Source: an uncultured Porphyromonadaceae bacterium
Lineage (GTDB): Bacteria; Bacteroidota; Bacteroidia; Bacteroidales; Muribaculaceae
Assembly (NCBI GenBank): GCA_947643165.1
Contig: CANRVB010000001.1
Span: 1 to 64,000 of the forward strand
DNA length: 64,000 bases
Direction of reading: 5' to 3'
The notes beneath the pieces are model-generated. The model was not told the origin of the DNA, did no database searches, and saw only the letters and a list, made by a program, of their open reading frames with translations. Each line of letters opens with the position of its first letter. Position 1 is the stretch's first letter. The translations under genes were made by a program, and so were the position numbers. Shown here in pieces: positions 36,894 to 45,540 of this stretch.

Positions 36894-38765
36894 CTAACCC
36901 TCTTTCTCCGAGAGTTCAAGCCATCTCATTTCCTTTTCATCGAGGATACCGGTCAGTTCGGCATATCTGGCCGAGAGCGTGGCAACATCATCAAGCTGGC
37001 GTCCGGAAGCGAATATGGCGTCAATCTCAGCCTTTTCAGCTGTCAAACGGTCAATCTCCTCCGTAAGTTCCTTAAGCTCGCACTTTTCCTTGAAGCTGAG
37101 TCTGACCTTACGCTCACGTTCGGGCTTACGTTTCTGTGGCTCGGGACCACGTGTTCCGGCCTCCTGCTGTTTCTGTTTTTCGGCCAACCACTTCCTATAG
37201 TCAGAGTAGTTGCCCGGGAAATCGCGCACCACACCGTCGCCCTCAAAGACAAACAGGTGGTCGACGATCGAGTCGAGGAAGAAACGGTCGTGTGAGATGA
37301 CTATGACGCAACCATTGAAATCGGCCAAATATTCTTCGAGCAGGCCGAGTGTAGGAAGATCGAGATCGTTTGTCGGCTCATCGAGAATAAGGAAGTTGGG
37401 AGCCTGCATAAGCACCGTGGCCAGATGGAGACGGGCGCGCTCACCGCCGGACAATGTATGGATATATTTCTGCTGATCGGCCGGAGAAAAGAGAAACCGA
37501 TTGAGGAACTGCATAGGCGAATAATGCCTATCGTCGGGCAGGTTGATCTCCTCCATCATCTCGGTGACGGCATCGATCACCTTCTTACCGGGGTTGAACG
37601 AGATGCCGTCCTGGCTATAATATCCGAAACGGACAGTTGTTCCGATATCAAACTTTCCGGAGTCGGGAGCAAGATGCCCCTGAAGCATCTTGATGAATGT
37701 AGACTTACCCACACCATTGTGGCCTATCACACCAACCTTTTCGTAGCGCGCGAATATGTATGAAAAGTCCCGAAGAATGACTTTGTCGCCAAACGACTTG
37801 GATATATTCTTCGCTTCGAATATCTTCGATCCGATATATGATGCATCCACATCAAGGCCACTTACCGACGGATCGCGCAGATCCACGCGTGTGCGCTCCT
37901 TGAGATCGTAGTAGGCATCAATACGATATTTCGCCTTACCGGCACGAGCCTGCGGCTGCCGTCTCATCCATTCGGTCTCACGGCGCAGAGTGTTGCGGAG
38001 TTTCTCCTGCTCGGCCGTCAGCGCCTCTATGCGCTCGGCACGACGACGCAGATAGTAATCGTAGTTTCCTTTGTGGGTATATATGCCGCAATGATCTATC
38101 TCGATGATCGTATTGCAGACCCGATCAAGAAAGTAGCGGTCGTGAGTAACCAGCAAGAGAGTGACGCGAGCATGCAGCAGATAGTTTTCCAACCATTCGA
38201 TAACGCTGATATCAAGATGGTTTGTAGGCTCATCAAGAATCAAGAGGTCGGGACGTTCAAGAATAACACGCGCCAACGCCACACGTTTCTGCTGTCCACC
38301 GGAGAGAGTATCGATGGCAGCGTGCATATCGGTAATGTCGAGCTGAGTGAGCAATTGCCTCATTCGGTCCTCATAGTCCCAAGCCGCCGCAGCATCCATA
38401 TTGTGAGCCGCATCGGTAATAGCATCGGCATCGCCCGAGGCCAAAGCACGCTCATATTCGGAAATCACAGAAGCAGTCGCAGATGACATATCCGCCATAC
38501 ATGCCTCCATTACGGTCATGCCGGGAGTGAAAACGGGAGTCTGGGGCAGATAACCAACCCTGAGATCGGCACGGAACGTCACTGAACCGGAGTCGGCCTC
38601 ACCCTCACCGGCTATGATAGAAAGGAGTGTCGTCTTACCAGTGCCATTACGGGCTACAATACCAATTTTGTCGCCTTCGTCCACTCCGAAGGTAACCGAC
38701 TCGAAAAGCATTCTGTCACCAACACTCTTGGTGAGATTGTCAACTTGAAGATAAGAAACTGCCAT
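36894..38765 (-). CDS. ABC-F family ATPase (Uup/EttA type)
   Basis: 623 residues with two nucleotide-binding domains and no membrane helices. First Walker A ARNGTGKTT and signature LSGGQQKRVALARV; second Walker A GHNGVGKSTF and signature LSGGERARLHLATV; both domains have Walker B LILDEPTNHLD/LILDEPTNDLD. A charged linker joins them and the C-terminus is a coiled coil (about 540-620) of the Uup kind, which binds nucleic acid. ABC-F proteins act at the ribosome. Whether this one gives antibiotic resistance or is housekeeping cannot be told; the Uup-like tail favours the latter. Confidence 0.9.
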   Translation of the reverse strand: MAVSYLQVDNLTKSVGDRMLFESVTFGVDEGDKIGIVARNGTGKTTLLSIIAGEGEADSGSVTFRADLRVGYLPQTPVFTPGMTVMEACMADMSSATASVISEYERALASGDADAITDAAHNMDAAAAWDYEDRMRQLLTQLDITDMHAAIDTLSGGQQKRVALARVILERPDLLILDEPTNHLDISVIEWLENYLLHARVTLLLVTHDRYFLDRVCNTIIEIDHCGIYTHKGNYDYYLRRRAERIEALTAEQEKLRNTLRRETEWMRRQPQARAGKAKYRIDAYYDLKERTRVDLRDPSVSGLDVDASYIGSKIFEAKNISKSFGDKVILRDFSYIFARYEKVGVIGHNGVGKSTFIKMLQGHLAPDSGKFDIGTTVRFGYYSQDGISFNPGKKVIDAVTEMMEEINLPDDRHYSPMQFLNRFLFSPADQQKYIHTLSGGERARLHLATVLMQAPNFLILDEPTNDLDLPTLGLLEEYLADFNGCVIVISHDRFFLDSIVDHLFVFEGDGVVRDFPGNYSDYRKWLAEKQKQQEAGTRGPEPQKRKPERERKVRLSFKEKCELKELTEEIDRLTAEKAEIDAIFASGRQLDDVATLSARYAELTGILDEKEMRWLELSEKEG

Positions 38766-38767
38766 TC

Positions 38768-38834
38768 AGTATCTCTTAAAAATTAGTTTATATTGAAGTA
38801 TCTCTTACGGCCATGGAGATTCTCAAGAGATACT
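38768..38834. repeat. Three copies of a 10-base element between the symporter and ABC-F genes
   Basis: AGTATCTCTT occurs at 38768-38777 and again at 38797-38806, and its reverse complement at 38825-38834. The second and third copies can form a 10-bp hairpin with an 18-base loop. No T run follows on either strand. It could be a regulator site or a weak attenuator in the 87-base gap. Confidence 0.5.
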
Positions 38835-38852
38835 CAGCTGAGTGAACGTATA

Positions 38853-40070
38853 TCAGGACAATTGTTTCCGACGGCCGAAAAAGCGGTCGACAATTGCAGC
38901 AATAGCACCATCGCCGGTAACATTGCATGCTGTACCAAACGAGTCCATCGCTATGTATAAGGCTATCATCAGAGCATTCTGCTGGTCGGTAAATCCGAGC
39001 ACGCTGCTCAAAACACCGAGAGCCGCCATGATAGCGCCGCCGGGAATACCCGGAGCGGCAATCATTGTTATGCCAAGGATGCCTACAAACTGGAGGAACA
39101 GGCCGAAACCGTGGGGCATACCCTGCATTATCATCAGAGCAAGGGCACAAGCCACAATCTTGAGTGTGGATCCACTCAGATGAATAGTGGCACACAGCGG
39201 CACGGTAAAACCGGCAATATCGGGCGATACGCCCATCTTGATAGTCTGACGCAGTGTGACAGGAATCGTAGCGGCCGAACTCTGCGTGCCAAGAGCCGTG
39301 AAGTAAGCGGGGAGCATGGTTGCAAGCATCCTGAACGGATTTTTACGGGCAAACGGAGCCGCTATGCAATACTGGATGACAAGCAGCAGCACATGCAAAA
39401 CGAATATGACCAGAATTATCTTGAGGAAGGCCATGAGGATAGTTCCGACCTGACCACTCACTGTCATGCTGACAAATATGGCAAATATATAGAATGGAAG
39501 AAGAGGTATGATGACTCCGTTGATGGCCGAGCCAACAATCTTGCGGAAGTCATAGAATCCCTTTTTGAGAGCCTCGGCACCATCGACAGCGATACCGAGT
39601 CCAATCATGAATGAGAGGATAAGCGCTGTCATAACCCCCATGAGCGGCGGTATGGGTACTTCAAAATATGGCATAATCTCCAGACCACCCATACTCTCGG
39701 CCTGGGCGAGAGCCGGTTCCTGAGAGATAAGCGAGGGGAAGAGCCAACTGCCGGTAGCATAGCTCATCATTCCAGAGAAAATAGTCATAGCATAGGCCAA
39801 AAGGGCCGTTACGACGAGCATCTTTCCTGCGGAACGGCCTATATCGGCAATAGCAGGTACTACAAAACCGATTATAATCAACGGCACAAGAAATCCCAGC
39901 AGCTGTGAGAAAACAGAGGAGAATGTGGCACACAGACGCGCTCCCCACAGTGGTGAAACAAACCCGATTGCGATACCGGCTACAATAGCCACAATAATGC
40001 GTGCAAGCAACGGGAACCGGCGCTTACGGGTCTCACCGGCGGCAGCATCCGTCTGATCTGTCGGTTTCAT
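38853..40070 (-). CDS. Dicarboxylate/amino acid:cation symporter (DAACS family)
   Basis: 405 residues. About eight membrane helices and two re-entrant hairpins. The serine-rich first hairpin motif (here TQSSAATIPVTLRQT) and the C-terminal GIPGGAIMAALGVLSS with MDSFGTACNVTGDGAIA are characteristic of GltP/SstT proteins. It couples uptake of an acidic amino acid, serine/threonine or a dicarboxylate to Na+ or H+. The exact substrate is unknown. It lies 22 bases after metA. Confidence 0.88.
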   Translation of the reverse strand: MKPTDQTDAAAGETRKRRFPLLARIIVAIVAGIAIGFVSPLWGARLCATFSSVFSQLLGFLVPLIIIGFVVPAIADIGRSAGKMLVVTALLAYAMTIFSGMMSYATGSWLFPSLISQEPALAQAESMGGLEIMPYFEVPIPPLMGVMTALILSFMIGLGIAVDGAEALKKGFYDFRKIVGSAINGVIIPLLPFYIFAIFVSMTVSGQVGTILMAFLKIILVIFVLHVLLLVIQYCIAAPFARKNPFRMLATMLPAYFTALGTQSSAATIPVTLRQTIKMGVSPDIAGFTVPLCATIHLSGSTLKIVACALALMIMQGMPHGFGLFLQFVGILGITMIAAPGIPGGAIMAALGVLSSVLGFTDQQNALMIALYIAMDSFGTACNVTGDGAIAAIVDRFFGRRKQLS

Positions 40071-40092
40071 AGTGTATGATTTAAGTTTAAAA

Positions 40093-40977
40093 TTACTTGT
40101 TTACTGATGCCTTGACGATTCCGATCCAATTGGAAAACAACAGATGGGCGTGACTGCGCCATCTTATTTCCGGTTTGCGCGACGGATCATCGTCGGGATA
40201 ATAGTTTACTGGAATGGCAGGGTCAATACCCTTATCGAGATCGCGGTGGTATTCGAAATCGAGAGTTGAAGCGGCATACTCGGAATGTCCGGTGACATAA
40301 TAGTTGGGCAACTCCGTGGCCGCTGCAATATAAAGTCCGCTACCAGCGCCCGTGGCAACCACTGCGAGACCGGAGCAACGCTCGACATCGGCCACATCAA
40401 CGCCACAATAGCGGCTGTGTGGCACATAGAATGTATCGTCCATACCTCTGAGCAACCTGTCGGGGCTGCCGGCGGCGCGATGAGGATAGACACCGGAGAT
40501 TTTAGCGGAGTACTGACGCTTAGGTATGGAATGAAGGTGATACATTCCGGCCAATGCTCCCCAACATATATACAATGACGGAACACGACGTTCGGCAAGC
40601 TGATCGAACATCTGTGTAAGCTCAGGCCAATAGTCTACCTGCTCAAAATCGAGCTTCTCGACAGGGGCACCGGTGATTATAACTCCATCGGGCATAAGAT
40701 CGAGCATCTGCCGTGGAGTGATATAATGGGCATCGATATGCCCGGCGGCGGTATTTTTAGACCGGTGTGTAGCAGGGGCAACGAGTGTAAGCCTGATATC
40801 GGTAGAGCATGATGAAAGCAACCGCAGGAAATCGGTTTCGGTCATCTCCTTGAGCGGCATCAGATTGACCAGCGCGATATGGAGGGGACGGCCACCATAA
40901 ACGGGGCTTTCGATATCGATACCTTCATTTCTGAGTTCCCGGCAGGCGGGCAGGCATCCGGGGGTAAATACAGCCAT
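40093..40977 (-). CDS. metA: Homoserine O-acyltransferase (MetA family, probably acetylating)
   Basis: 294 residues from the ATG at 40977, one base after the stop of the NlpC/P60 gene; a longer frame begins inside that gene. Acylates homoserine in methionine synthesis. The catalytic Cys is in YICWGALAGMYH; the His and Glu partners are in VTGHSEYAAS. At the specificity site the sequence reads TGAPVE with Glu; family studies link Glu here to acetyl-CoA and Gly (E. coli TGAPLG) to succinyl-CoA, so I predict homoserine O-acetyltransferase activity. Confidence 0.92.
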   Translation of the reverse strand: MAVFTPGCLPACRELRNEGIDIESPVYGGRPLHIALVNLMPLKEMTETDFLRLLSSCSTDIRLTLVAPATHRSKNTAAGHIDAHYITPRQMLDLMPDGVIITGAPVEKLDFEQVDYWPELTQMFDQLAERRVPSLYICWGALAGMYHLHSIPKRQYSAKISGVYPHRAAGSPDRLLRGMDDTFYVPHSRYCGVDVADVERCSGLAVVATGAGSGLYIAAATELPNYYVTGHSEYAASTLDFEYHRDLDKGIDPAIPVNYYPDDDPSRKPEIRWRSHAHLLFSNWIGIVKASVNK

Positions 40978-40978
40978 A

Positions 40979-41839
40979 TCAGTCGTCGAGATTAAGTTTC
41001 TTGAGCGCCCGGCTTCGTGCATCAGAGGGATTTGTTCCGGTCTGAGCCGCACTTTTGTCGAGATGTACTGTCTTAACTATCCGGGTAGCAGTGTCGGTGG
41101 ATGCCGAACGGCTTCCAGCCAGGAACTGCCCCAACCGGTCGACACTGACAGAGGCGGTACTTACGCCGGTCGGATCAACAGCCACGTTGCCCGAGGCTTC
41201 GGGCTTGGCTTCGGGCGAGCCTGCCAACAGGACTCCACTGGCGGAACCGGATTTGCCATCACCGAGCATGGCGTAGTAACTGGCCACACGCCCTGCGGAA
41301 TGGTAGGTGCGTGTATAGTAGTCGTCGGAAAGATTGCTCACAATGACGCCCTTGCTTGATGATGAATGGATCATGCGTCCGTCGCCGACATAGATTCCGA
41401 CATGACCGACATTACCTTTCTTTCCTTTTGGTGAAAAAAAGACAAGATCGCCGATGGTCAGGTCGTCATATTTCAACGGCTGGCACCACTTCTGCTGTTC
41501 GGCAGAGTTGCGGGGTAACTTTATACGGAACGCATCAAGGAAAACCTGAGTGGTGAGACCAGAACAATCGACGCCTTTCTTCCTGTCGGTACCACCGAAG
41601 GCATAAGGCACACCGAGCCATCCGTCGGCTTCGGTAAGCAAACGCTGCGAAGCCTCGGGCAAAGCGTTGAAACTTGCCTGCGGCATCCTCCTGACCACAC
41701 TACCATAGCTATCGCCACCCTTGGAAGATGTGCCGGCCGATACTGTTGTCCTGCGGTGAGAACCGCATCCGCTCAAGATCTGCAGCATGACCGCCACTGC
41801 CATCGGAAGCAGTATATCTGATAATTGAACATTTCTCAT
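40979..41839 (-). CDS. NlpC/P60 (C40) cell-wall hydrolase lipoprotein
   Basis: 286 residues with lipobox LSGC (Cys about 25). The C40 domain (about 70-185) has the catalytic Cys in KKGVDCSGLTTQVF and the catalytic His in GHVGIYVGDGRMIHSS. Such enzymes cut the D-Glu-(gamma)-diamino acid bond in peptidoglycan stem peptides. The last about 95 residues are Ser/Ala/Thr-rich and probably disordered. It precedes metA by one base, so the two are cotranscribed although their roles differ. A TAAATTTGC box at 41848-41855 lies just upstream. Confidence 0.9.
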   Translation of the reverse strand: MRNVQLSDILLPMAVAVMLQILSGCGSHRRTTVSAGTSSKGGDSYGSVVRRMPQASFNALPEASQRLLTEADGWLGVPYAFGGTDRKKGVDCSGLTTQVFLDAFRIKLPRNSAEQQKWCQPLKYDDLTIGDLVFFSPKGKKGNVGHVGIYVGDGRMIHSSSSKGVIVSNLSDDYYTRTYHSAGRVASYYAMLGDGKSGSASGVLLAGSPEAKPEASGNVAVDPTGVSTASVSVDRLGQFLAGSRSASTDTATRIVKTVHLDKSAAQTGTNPSDARSRALKKLNLDD

Positions 41840-41847
41840 ATTAAGCG

Positions 41848-41855
41848 CAAATTTA
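41848..41855 (-). promoter_or_regulatory. -7 box upstream of the NlpC/P60 gene
   Basis: TAAATTTGC on the minus strand only 9 bases from the start codon, so the leader would be nearly absent. No TTG at the usual distance. Confidence 0.4.
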
Positions 41856-42013
41856 CCGATTTTCCACCATATTTCGTGACAGAGCGATAAATTTCACAAC
41901 CTATCCTTATCTTTTTTCACAATTATAAGGCTAAAAACAATTAACAACAGCAGACTAATATTAAAAACCTCTCATTTTCACACTATTTAGGAATTAGGAT
42001 TTAAAATTTCCAC

Positions 42014-42021
42014 TACTTTTG
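42014..42021 (+). promoter_or_regulatory. -7 box upstream of the HtrA gene
   Basis: TACTTTTGCC lies 62 bases before the ATG at 42084. No clear -33 element. Confidence 0.4.
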
Positions 42022-42083
42022 CCGTCAAATAATCGAGTTAAAATTTAACAATCCAATCGTTAACGCTTTAACATTTTCGCATT

Positions 42084-43619
42084 ATGATCAATAAACAAAC
42101 AACACTTCTCGCTCTCGGTGTAGCTATTGTGGCCTCGGCAGCTACCGTAGCCACAATCAAGGCATTCGATCATACCGGAGGAATAACCATATCCGATACA
42201 AGAGTCGGCACAAACAACCAAGACGGATTTCTCAGTAAAGTAGTAAGCCGTCCGCCGGCCAACACCGATTTCACCCAGGCCGCCGAGTCGACAGTAGAGG
42301 GAGTAGTGTCGGTGAAGAGTTTCACGACGCCCCGTTCGAACGGCTATTACGGCCAGAACAATGGTTATATAGATCCTTTTGAATTTTTCTTCGGGATGCC
42401 GCAACAACGGCAGCAGCCCAGACAGCGTCAACAGCAACAAAATTCAGAGCCGCAGCAGACGGGCCTCGGATCGGGTGTGATAATTTCATCGGACGGCTAT
42501 ATAGTGACGAACAACCACGTTGTGGACGGCGCCGAAATACTTGAAGTAACACTCAATGACAACCGCAACTTCACAGCAACCGTCATAGGAACCGATCCGT
42601 CGACCGACCTGGCGCTCATAAAGGTAGATGCAGACGATCTGTCGGTAATACCGATGGGCGACAGCGATGCCCTGAAAGTGGGCGAATGGGTGCTTGCCGT
42701 GGGCAATCCATTCGGATTTACCTCGACCGTAACCACGGGTATCGTCAGCGCAAAGGCGCGTTCGATCTCATCGGCCACCCACGGCGGACGCAGCATGGGT
42801 ATAGAATCGTACATACAGACCGACGCCGCCGTGAATCCAGGCAATTCGGGAGGCGCGCTTGTGAATCTTGCCGGTGAACTCATAGGCATAAACACTGCCA
42901 TCTACTCGCAGACCGGCAACTATGCAGGCTACTCATTTGCCATACCGGTATCGATAGTCAGAAAGGTTGTGACCGACCTCAAGGAATACGGAGCCGTACA
43001 GCGTGCGGTGCTCGGTGTGACATTCACTGAAATCACCCCGGAGCTTATCAAGAAGGAAAATATAACGGGAGTGAATGATGGCATATATGTGGTAGATGTA
43101 GTAGAGCACAGCTCGGCCATGGAAGCGGGTCTGAAACCCGGCGATATAATCGTGGCAATAGACTCGACACCAATACACAACGGCGCCCAGCTCCAGGAGC
43201 AACTGGCTCGCAAACGTCCGGGTGACAAAATCACAGTGAGCTATGTGCGCGACAATAACCGCCACAACGCAAACGTGACCTTGCTCAACACCCAGGGTTC
43301 AACAAAAATCACCGCCGCAGGTTCGTCGGCCGATCTTGGCTGCACCTTCCAGAAACTTGATGAAGCGACATGCCGCAAATTCCGCATACAGTCAGGCCTT
43401 AAAGTGTCAAACCTGAAGGATGGTTTCTTCAAGAGAGCCGGCATAAGGGACGGATTCATAATCCTGGAGATAAACGGAAGCCGAGTGAAGACATCGGAAG
43501 ATGTGGAAAAGCTCTATCAGGCCATAATGAAGAGCGATGAGTATGACAAGGTAATGTTTATAACCGGTATGTACTCGTCGGGCCAAAGAAAGTACTACGC
43601 AGTAGATTTGGTAGACTGA
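42084..43619 (+). CDS. HtrA/DegP-type periplasmic serine protease
   Basis: 511 residues: signal peptide or anchor (1-28), Gln-rich linker (about 105-130), trypsin-like domain with the His in VTNNHVVDGA, Asp in PSTDLALIKVD and Ser in NPGNSGGALVN, then two PDZ domains (about 300-395 and 410-505). It degrades or refolds misfolded envelope proteins. Single gene with a hairpin terminator downstream at 43697-43747. No sigma-E-like promoter was recognised; a Bacteroidales -7 box lies upstream. Confidence 0.94.
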   Translation: MINKQTTLLALGVAIVASAATVATIKAFDHTGGITISDTRVGTNNQDGFLSKVVSRPPANTDFTQAAESTVEGVVSVKSFTTPRSNGYYGQNNGYIDPFEFFFGMPQQRQQPRQRQQQQNSEPQQTGLGSGVIISSDGYIVTNNHVVDGAEILEVTLNDNRNFTATVIGTDPSTDLALIKVDADDLSVIPMGDSDALKVGEWVLAVGNPFGFTSTVTTGIVSAKARSISSATHGGRSMGIESYIQTDAAVNPGNSGGALVNLAGELIGINTAIYSQTGNYAGYSFAIPVSIVRKVVTDLKEYGAVQRAVLGVTFTEITPELIKKENITGVNDGIYVVDVVEHSSAMEAGLKPGDIIVAIDSTPIHNGAQLQEQLARKRPGDKITVSYVRDNNRHNANVTLLNTQGSTKITAAGSSADLGCTFQKLDEATCRKFRIQSGLKVSNLKDGFFKRAGIRDGFIILEINGSRVKTSEDVEKLYQAIMKSDEYDKVMFITGMYSSGQRKYYAVDLVD

Positions 43620-43696
43620 TAACCTCTCAACTCAAGTTCTCTTCTCTCCTTTCATCACATTACACTATCTGTCGGGACCTATATGGTTCTCAGACA

Positions 43697-43747
43697 AACG
43701 CGCCGGCCTCAATCCTGCAACTGAGACCGGCGCGTTATTGTTTTTTA
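43697..43747 (+). terminator. Terminator of htrA, possibly bidirectional
   Basis: A 15-bp stem with one mismatch (43697-43711 with 43722-43736) is followed on the plus strand by TATTGTTTTTT. It sits between two convergent genes and may serve both, though the minus-strand side has a weaker T run. Confidence 0.8.
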
Positions 43748-43768
43748 TCGCGTACAGCGAGGTGGGAA

Positions 43769-44704
43769 TCAGACGTCGAGGGGTGAAAGCTTGCAGCCAT
43801 CGGCATCGACGCTCAGGGTATAGCCGGCTCCAAGCATGACAGGCATATTTTCGGGAATATGCCCTATGGGCAATCCGAAAGCTACGGGATAATCGTAGCC
43901 GGCCGTCATGTCGGCTATCATCTGCTGGACACTCTGATAGTTGCGGTCGGGCTCAGTTGCCGTGAACTCGCCGCATGCCAATCCTGCCAGCTTGCCAAGC
44001 ACACCCTGCAGCCTGAGCTGCCACAACATACGCTCAATGCGATAGATGGGCTCGTTGATATCTTCGATCACCAATATAGATCCGGGGCGTACGGCAGCAT
44101 ATGCGGTTGCCTGCAGGCCAGAGATGACTGCCAGGTTGCCACCACGCAAAATACCAGAGGCGATGCCAAAGCGGTTGAGAGGATGTGGCGGGGCTGAAAC
44201 CGGCACGGGATTACCAAGGAGCATATCGCGCAGGGCTGTGACCGCCGGATGGGAAGGAGGATTCTCGGTGAGGTAGCGGCCCATTGGTCCGAGGATAGAG
44301 GCTATACCTCTCGACTGCCAAAGCGCATGAAGCGCAGAGATATCGCTGAAACCGATGATCCACTTGGCATTGTCGCGCAGGGGCAACGCCGAGAGACGCT
44401 CAATGAGCTGGACTGCTCCGTATCCGCCGCGCGTACAAAATATGGCCCGTATGTCGCGATTGAGCAACGCGGCCATCATGTCGCTTGTCCTGTCGGCCAA
44501 AGATGCAGCATAGGAGCCTTCGCGTCCGCGAGCATGGGGCATGACAACGGGAGCAAAGCCCATAGCGGCCAAGGCTGTGACGGCCCCATTGATGTATTCA
44601 TCCCGGACAGCACCCGATGGTGAAAGGAGAGCGATGCGGTCGGCGGGGCGCAAGAACGGCGGGATAATCGCAGGGACCGGATTAGATTGTAAGCTATCTG
44701 TCAT
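43769..44704 (-). CDS. LD-carboxypeptidase (peptidase S66)
   Basis: 311 residues. S66 family: the RGGYGAVQLIERL segment, nucleophile Ser in WIIGFSDISALH, Glu in LVIEDINEPIYRIER and His in GLPIGHIPENMPV complete the triad. It removes the terminal D-Ala from murein tetrapeptides in recycling, and is cytoplasmic because there is no signal peptide. It overlaps the radical SAM gene by 4 bases. Confidence 0.92.
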   Translation of the reverse strand: MTDSLQSNPVPAIIPPFLRPADRIALLSPSGAVRDEYINGAVTALAAMGFAPVVMPHARGREGSYAASLADRTSDMMAALLNRDIRAIFCTRGGYGAVQLIERLSALPLRDNAKWIIGFSDISALHALWQSRGIASILGPMGRYLTENPPSHPAVTALRDMLLGNPVPVSAPPHPLNRFGIASGILRGGNLAVISGLQATAYAAVRPGSILVIEDINEPIYRIERMLWQLRLQGVLGKLAGLACGEFTATEPDRNYQSVQQMIADMTAGYDYPVAFGLPIGHIPENMPVMLGAGYTLSVDADGCKLSPLDV

Positions 44705-45477
44705 ACTACCTGCACTTCGATTCCGAGCGCACGCACTCTGTCGCCAAAGGCATTGAGTTCATCGCGGCTCACCTTTTCCAACGATTTTTCGGGAGTGGGA
44801 CGGTCGAGGGAGTAGATCATCACTTCGCGCGGCATAAGCTTGCGGTAGGCCTCGATCAAGGCGTCGAGCTCGGCCGGAGTCGTATTGTCGATGCGCCGGC
44901 CATCGTGGGTGCCACGAGTAAGCATTGTCTGCACAATACAGGAATCGGCCAATGGAGCAATCGCGGCCATAGCCTCCTCGGGACCGTAAGCAGGATTTGA
45001 CGGACGGTCGAGGGCCCTCATAGTAGGGCGTATCGCAGAATCGAGCTTGATGATATTGTTGTCAACGCGGCGTAGGGCGGCCGACACGTCGGGCTTATGT
45101 GCCTGAGTGCCGTTGGTGAGGACACTCACCTTGGCATCGGGATAATATTTGTCTCTGAGAGCGATAGTGTCGGCCACGATACCGGGGAAATCGGGATGAA
45201 GCGTCGGCTCTCCGTTGCCGGAAAATGTGATCACATTGAGCGGATCTCCGGCGGCGCTCATATTGGCAAGTTTAGCCTCAAGATCGTGTCTAACTTGCTC
45301 GCGTGCCGGCATACCGGTAGTTCCGGCACCCTGGGCGTTGTAGCCTGCCTCGCAATATAGGCAGTCATACGAACAAATCTTGCCATCGTCGGGCAATAGA
45401 TTGACTCCAAGCGATACTCCCAGCCTGCGGCTGTGTATCGGACCAAAAATGGTGGAATGGAACATTACTGTCTGCAT
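44701..45477 (-). CDS. Radical SAM protein of unknown function
   Basis: 258 residues. The iron-sulfur cluster motif is CSYDCLYC (Cys about 34, 38, 41), followed by GNGEPTLHP, a SAM-binding glycine motif. The protein resembles the small MoaA-like radical SAM proteins of Bacteroidetes whose reaction is unknown. It is translationally coupled to the LD-carboxypeptidase, and a promoter is seen at 45485-45515. A link to cell-wall recycling is only a contextual guess. Confidence 0.8.
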   Translation of the reverse strand: MQTVMFHSTIFGPIHSRRLGVSLGVNLLPDDGKICSYDCLYCEAGYNAQGAGTTGMPAREQVRHDLEAKLANMSAAGDPLNVITFSGNGEPTLHPDFPGIVADTIALRDKYYPDAKVSVLTNGTQAHKPDVSAALRRVDNNIIKLDSAIRPTMRALDRPSNPAYGPEEAMAAIAPLADSCIVQTMLTRGTHDGRRIDNTTPAELDALIEAYRKLMPREVMIYSLDRPTPEKSLEKVSRDELNAFGDRVRALGIEVQVV

Positions 45478-45484
45478 AGTGGCG

Positions 45485-45515
45485 CAAATTTACTCATTCC
45501 GTACTTTACGTACAA
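45485..45515 (-). promoter_or_regulatory. Promoter of the radical SAM - LD-carboxypeptidase pair
   Basis: Minus-strand TTG (45513-45515), a 20-base spacer, and TAAATTTGC (45485-45492), 8 bases before the start codon, so the leader would be very short. Confidence 0.6.
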
Positions 45516-45540
45516 TATATTTTAAGAAACTGACCGGAAA

